NCBI RefSeq assembly: GCF_001663775.1
Contig: NZ_KV467169.1
Span: 945,206-1,009,205, forward strand
Direction of reading: 5' to 3'
Length of the DNA stretch: 64,000 nt
Source of the DNA: Arthrobacter sp. B6
GTDB taxonomy: Bacteria; Actinomycetota; Actinomycetes; Actinomycetales; Micrococcaceae
The position numbers were made by a program, and so were the translations under genes. Positions 62,334 through 64,000 of this stretch are shown piece after piece. Below the pieces are notes generated by a model, which saw only the letters and a program-made list of their open reading frames with translations, did no database searches and had not been told where the DNA came from. Within the stretch, counting starts at the first letter, position 1; every line of letters begins with the position of its first letter.

Positions 62334-63518
62334 ATGGAGAAACCGACAGCCAGCACAAATCCCGCACCCCCCGCCGCCCTTGGACGTGGTGCCGGACCGG
62401 ACCAGGTCACCCCGGGCCAGCCCGCCCCAGGCCCGTCCGGCCGCGACCGGTACCTGGACCTGCTGCGCGCGATCGCCCTCATCCGGATTGTCGCCTACCA
62501 TACCTTCACCGCAGCATGGCTGAGCCTGGTTTTCCCTTCCATGGGCGTGATGTTCGCCCTCGCCGGATCCCTGATGGCGCGCTCCCTTGAGCGGCCTGCC
62601 CTGGCTGTTCTGAAAAGCCGGACCCGGCGCCTGTTGCTGCCCCTGTGGGTCTACAGCGCCACAGTTCTGCTGCTCCTGTTCTGGCAGGGCTGGAGTCCGG
62701 ACCAGGAAGAGGGCCGCTCCTGGCCCGAAATCCTTTTTTGGTTCGTCCCGCTCGGCGACCCGCCGTACCCGGACGGCTCAGACGGAGGTCCGATCGACAG
62801 CTTCTGGGCTCACGAGGCCGGAGTCATCCTCTGGTACATCCGTGCCTACTTCTGGTTCATGCTTTTGTCGCCCCTCATGCTCGCGGCGTTCCGCCGGCTG
62901 CCATGGATCACTCTGGCGGCGCCTCTGGGACTCCTGATGCCCATCGCCGCCGGTTGGGTGACGCTTCCGGTCTGGGCGGAGAGTGGCGTCAGCGACTTCG
63001 CCACCTACGGCTCCTGCTGGGTTCTCGGCTTCGCCCACTACTCCGGCATGCTGCGCAGAATCCCGCGATGGATCGTTTTCTCAGCCGGGCCCGTGATGAT
63101 GGCCCTGGGCCTCCTCTGGGCCGCACCCCACCTTGAGGAGGAGGGCTGGGACCTGAACAACATTTGGGGGGCAAATGGCCTGTATGCCCTCGGCTTCTGC
63201 GCGATGCTCCTGCGGGTCTCGCCATCCTGGAAGTCGATGCCCCGGCCGATCAGGCTCCTCGACAAGCCAGTCACCCTCATCAACAACAGGGCAGTCACCA
63301 TCTATCTCTGGCACACTCTGCTGCTGTCGGTCATGTACATCATCGTCGACACGCTCTACGCCAACAACCAGATTGGCGACGCCATACCCTGGCTGCTGGA
63401 AAGCGAGTGGACCCTGTTCGCCGGCATCTGGCTGCTCCTTGCCGTCCTTTTCCTCACAATCGGCTGGATCGAGGACGTGGCCGCTAAGCGGGCTCCGCGG
63501 CTCTGGCCGGACACCTAA
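62334..63518 (+). CDS. acyltransferase 3 family membrane protein
   Basis: This 394-residue protein has about ten membrane segments. The family start RDRYLDLLRAIALIRIVAYHTF (about residues 37-58) includes the conserved Arg and His of acyltransferase-3 proteins, which O-acylate exopolysaccharides, peptidoglycan or other cell-surface sugars. The first 35 residues are Pro/Ala-rich and cytoplasmic. The target is unknown. No polysaccharide genes adjoin. The terminator at 63594 follows. Confidence 0.9.
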   Translation: MEKPTASTNPAPPAALGRGAGPDQVTPGQPAPGPSGRDRYLDLLRAIALIRIVAYHTFTAAWLSLVFPSMGVMFALAGSLMARSLERPALAVLKSRTRRLLLPLWVYSATVLLLLFWQGWSPDQEEGRSWPEILFWFVPLGDPPYPDGSDGGPIDSFWAHEAGVILWYIRAYFWFMLLSPLMLAAFRRLPWITLAAPLGLLMPIAAGWVTLPVWAESGVSDFATYGSCWVLGFAHYSGMLRRIPRWIVFSAGPVMMALGLLWAAPHLEEEGWDLNNIWGANGLYALGFCAMLLRVSPSWKSMPRPIRLLDKPVTLINNRAVTIYLWHTLLLSVMYIIVDTLYANNQIGDAIPWLLESEWTLFAGIWLLLAVLFLTIGWIEDVAAKRAPRLWPDT

Positions 63519-63593
63519 CGTCCGCTTTCCGCCTTCATGGCCCCGGACCCCTGGTGTCCTGGTGCAATAGCCCCAAGGCACTATTAACCGAAA

Positions 63594-63624
63594 AACCCCC
63601 GGATTCTCAAGGAATCCGGGGGTT
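63594..63624. terminator. bidirectional intrinsic terminator, acyltransferase / tRNA-Met
   Basis: A perfect 13-bp stem (AACCCCCGGATTC and its complement) with a short loop has TTTTTCGG on the minus strand, directly after tRNA-Met, and TTCTT on the plus strand. It ends the tRNA transcript and probably also the acyltransferase gene. Confidence 0.85.
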
Positions 63625-63632
63625 CTTCCATG

Positions 63633-63706
63633 TAGCGGTGGGGAGGCTCGATCTCCCGACCTCACGATTATGAGTCGTGCGCTCTAACCAACTGAGCTAC
63701 ACCGCC
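63633..63706 (-). tRNA. tRNA-Met (anticodon CAT)
   Basis: This 74-nt cloverleaf has acceptor GGCGGTG / CACCGCT with discriminator A, anticodon stem CACGA-CTCATAA-TCGTG, and T-arm GGGAG-ATCGAGC-CTCCC. The acceptor stem pairs fully (G1-U72), so it is an elongator-type tRNA and not an initiator. It lies 61 nt after tRNA-Thr. Confidence 0.94.
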
Positions 63707-63767
63707 ACGAATGAGAAAAACCTGCGCCAAGCCGGTCAAAACCGCCTTGACACAGGCCCTCATCCAG

Positions 63768-63839
63768 AGCCCCCCACCGGAATCGATCCGGTGACCTCGT
63801 TCTTACCAAGAACGCGCTCTACCACTGAGCTAGGGGGGC
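63768..63839 (-). tRNA. tRNA-Thr (anticodon GGT)
   Basis: This 72-nt cloverleaf has acceptor GCCCCCC / GGGGGGC with discriminator T, anticodon stem CGTTC-TTGGTAA-GAACG, and T-arm CCGGA-TCGATTC-CGGTG (its outer pairs adjusted). The anticodon is GGT. It is the first of the two-tRNA transcript. Confidence 0.94.
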
Positions 63840-63850
63840 AACGAGTAAAT

Positions 63851-63879
63851 ACTCTACCGGAAGATTTCGCCACCAACAA
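63851..63879 (-). promoter_or_regulatory. promoter of the tRNA-Thr/tRNA-Met transcript
   Basis: TTGTTG (63874-63879), a 17-bp spacer and TAGAGT (63851-63856) lie 11 nt before the tRNA-Thr 5' end, so transcription should start about 5 nt upstream of the mature tRNA. Confidence 0.8.
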
Positions 63880-63958
63880 ATCGGCGCTGGGGCCGGTCCC
63901 GGGGCGCCGAAACAGTTGCAACGGCAGGCATTTTGTGGCCTCGGCCCGCCGTCGGAAA

Positions 63959-64000
63959 CTAGGGCAGGTGAAGCACTTGTCCGGGGTAAATGTGGTCCGG
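63959..64000 (-). CDS. C-terminal end of a LysM-domain protein (5' part beyond the window)
   Basis: The last 13 codons before a TAG at 63959 read PDHIYPGQVLHLP, the typical end of a LysM peptidoglycan-binding domain at a protein C-terminus. The rest lies outside the window, so the enzyme or scaffold to which the LysM is attached is unknown. Confidence 0.65.
   Translation of the reverse strand, partial: PDHIYPGQVLHLP

Overview
The window is high-GC actinobacterial chromosome and most resembles Arthrobacter, Pseudarthrobacter or a close relative in the Micrococcaceae. The evidence is a mycothiol synthase (MshD), the orphan actinobacterial nitrogen regulator GlnR, a NusG with a long acidic N-terminal extension, a UPF0336 HadA/HadB pair next to murB, and a MutT1-type Nudix plus histidine-phosphatase protein next to polyphosphate kinase. 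Nothing indicates a plasmid, a prophage, an insertion sequence, an rRNA operon or a CRISPR array.

Region 1 (1-16.6 kb) is the transcription and translation core, mostly on the minus strand. In order of transcription it holds tRNA-Trp, secE, nusG, rplK, rplA, a two-gene cassette of double-GNAT acetyltransferases wedged between the two L-protein operons, rplJ, rplL, then rpoB and rpoC (the latter cut by the window edge). A lipoprotein gene, a thiolase and a YbaK-type aminoacyl-tRNA deacylase lie between rplL and rpoB.

Region 2 (16.8-28.6 kb) has an aspartate aminotransferase, a PspC/LuxR envelope-stress locus (a kinase with a PspC sensor, its response regulator, and three divergent membrane genes, two of them PspC proteins), an ABC-2 exporter with its own two-component system, phosphofructokinase and a GNAT protein. 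Region 3 (28.7-45.8 kb) has a minus-strand operon (membrane protein, a 37-residue membrane peptide, nitrobindin-like protein, YgfZ, ankyrin protein). It is followed by glnR, mshD, ppk, mutT1, a self-regulated membrane-protein/GntR pair, thyA-folA, asd, and an orphan AbiEi/DUF559-like nuclease flanked by two direct copies of a 60-bp palindrome.

Region 4 (45.7-64 kb) has murB, hadB, hadA, a CitE-like lyase, an aldo/keto reductase, an alpha-glucoside utilisation cluster (GH13 glucosidase, two permeases, binding lipoprotein, divergent ROK repressor), an IclR/YjiH divergent pair, a second YidC, an acyltransferase, tRNA-Met, tRNA-Thr and the last 13 codons of a LysM protein.

Two genome-scale patterns stand out. 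First, at least eleven genes have a TANNNT -10 hexamer exactly 6 nt before the start codon and usually no Shine-Dalgarno sequence, which predicts leaderless mRNAs; one (24720) also has a -35 box at 17-bp spacing. Second, four unrelated families of long palindromes sit just downstream of genes: 52 bp at 9976 and 49994; long hairpins at 27811 and 57486 with a compensatory base-pair change; a nested array at 18101; 60 bp at 42803 and 43949. Other notable sites are a perfect 32-bp palindrome upstream of the ABC exporter, a GntR operator overlapping a promoter, a possible translationally coupled leader peptide ahead of the sugar-binding protein, and a structured leader ahead of glnR.
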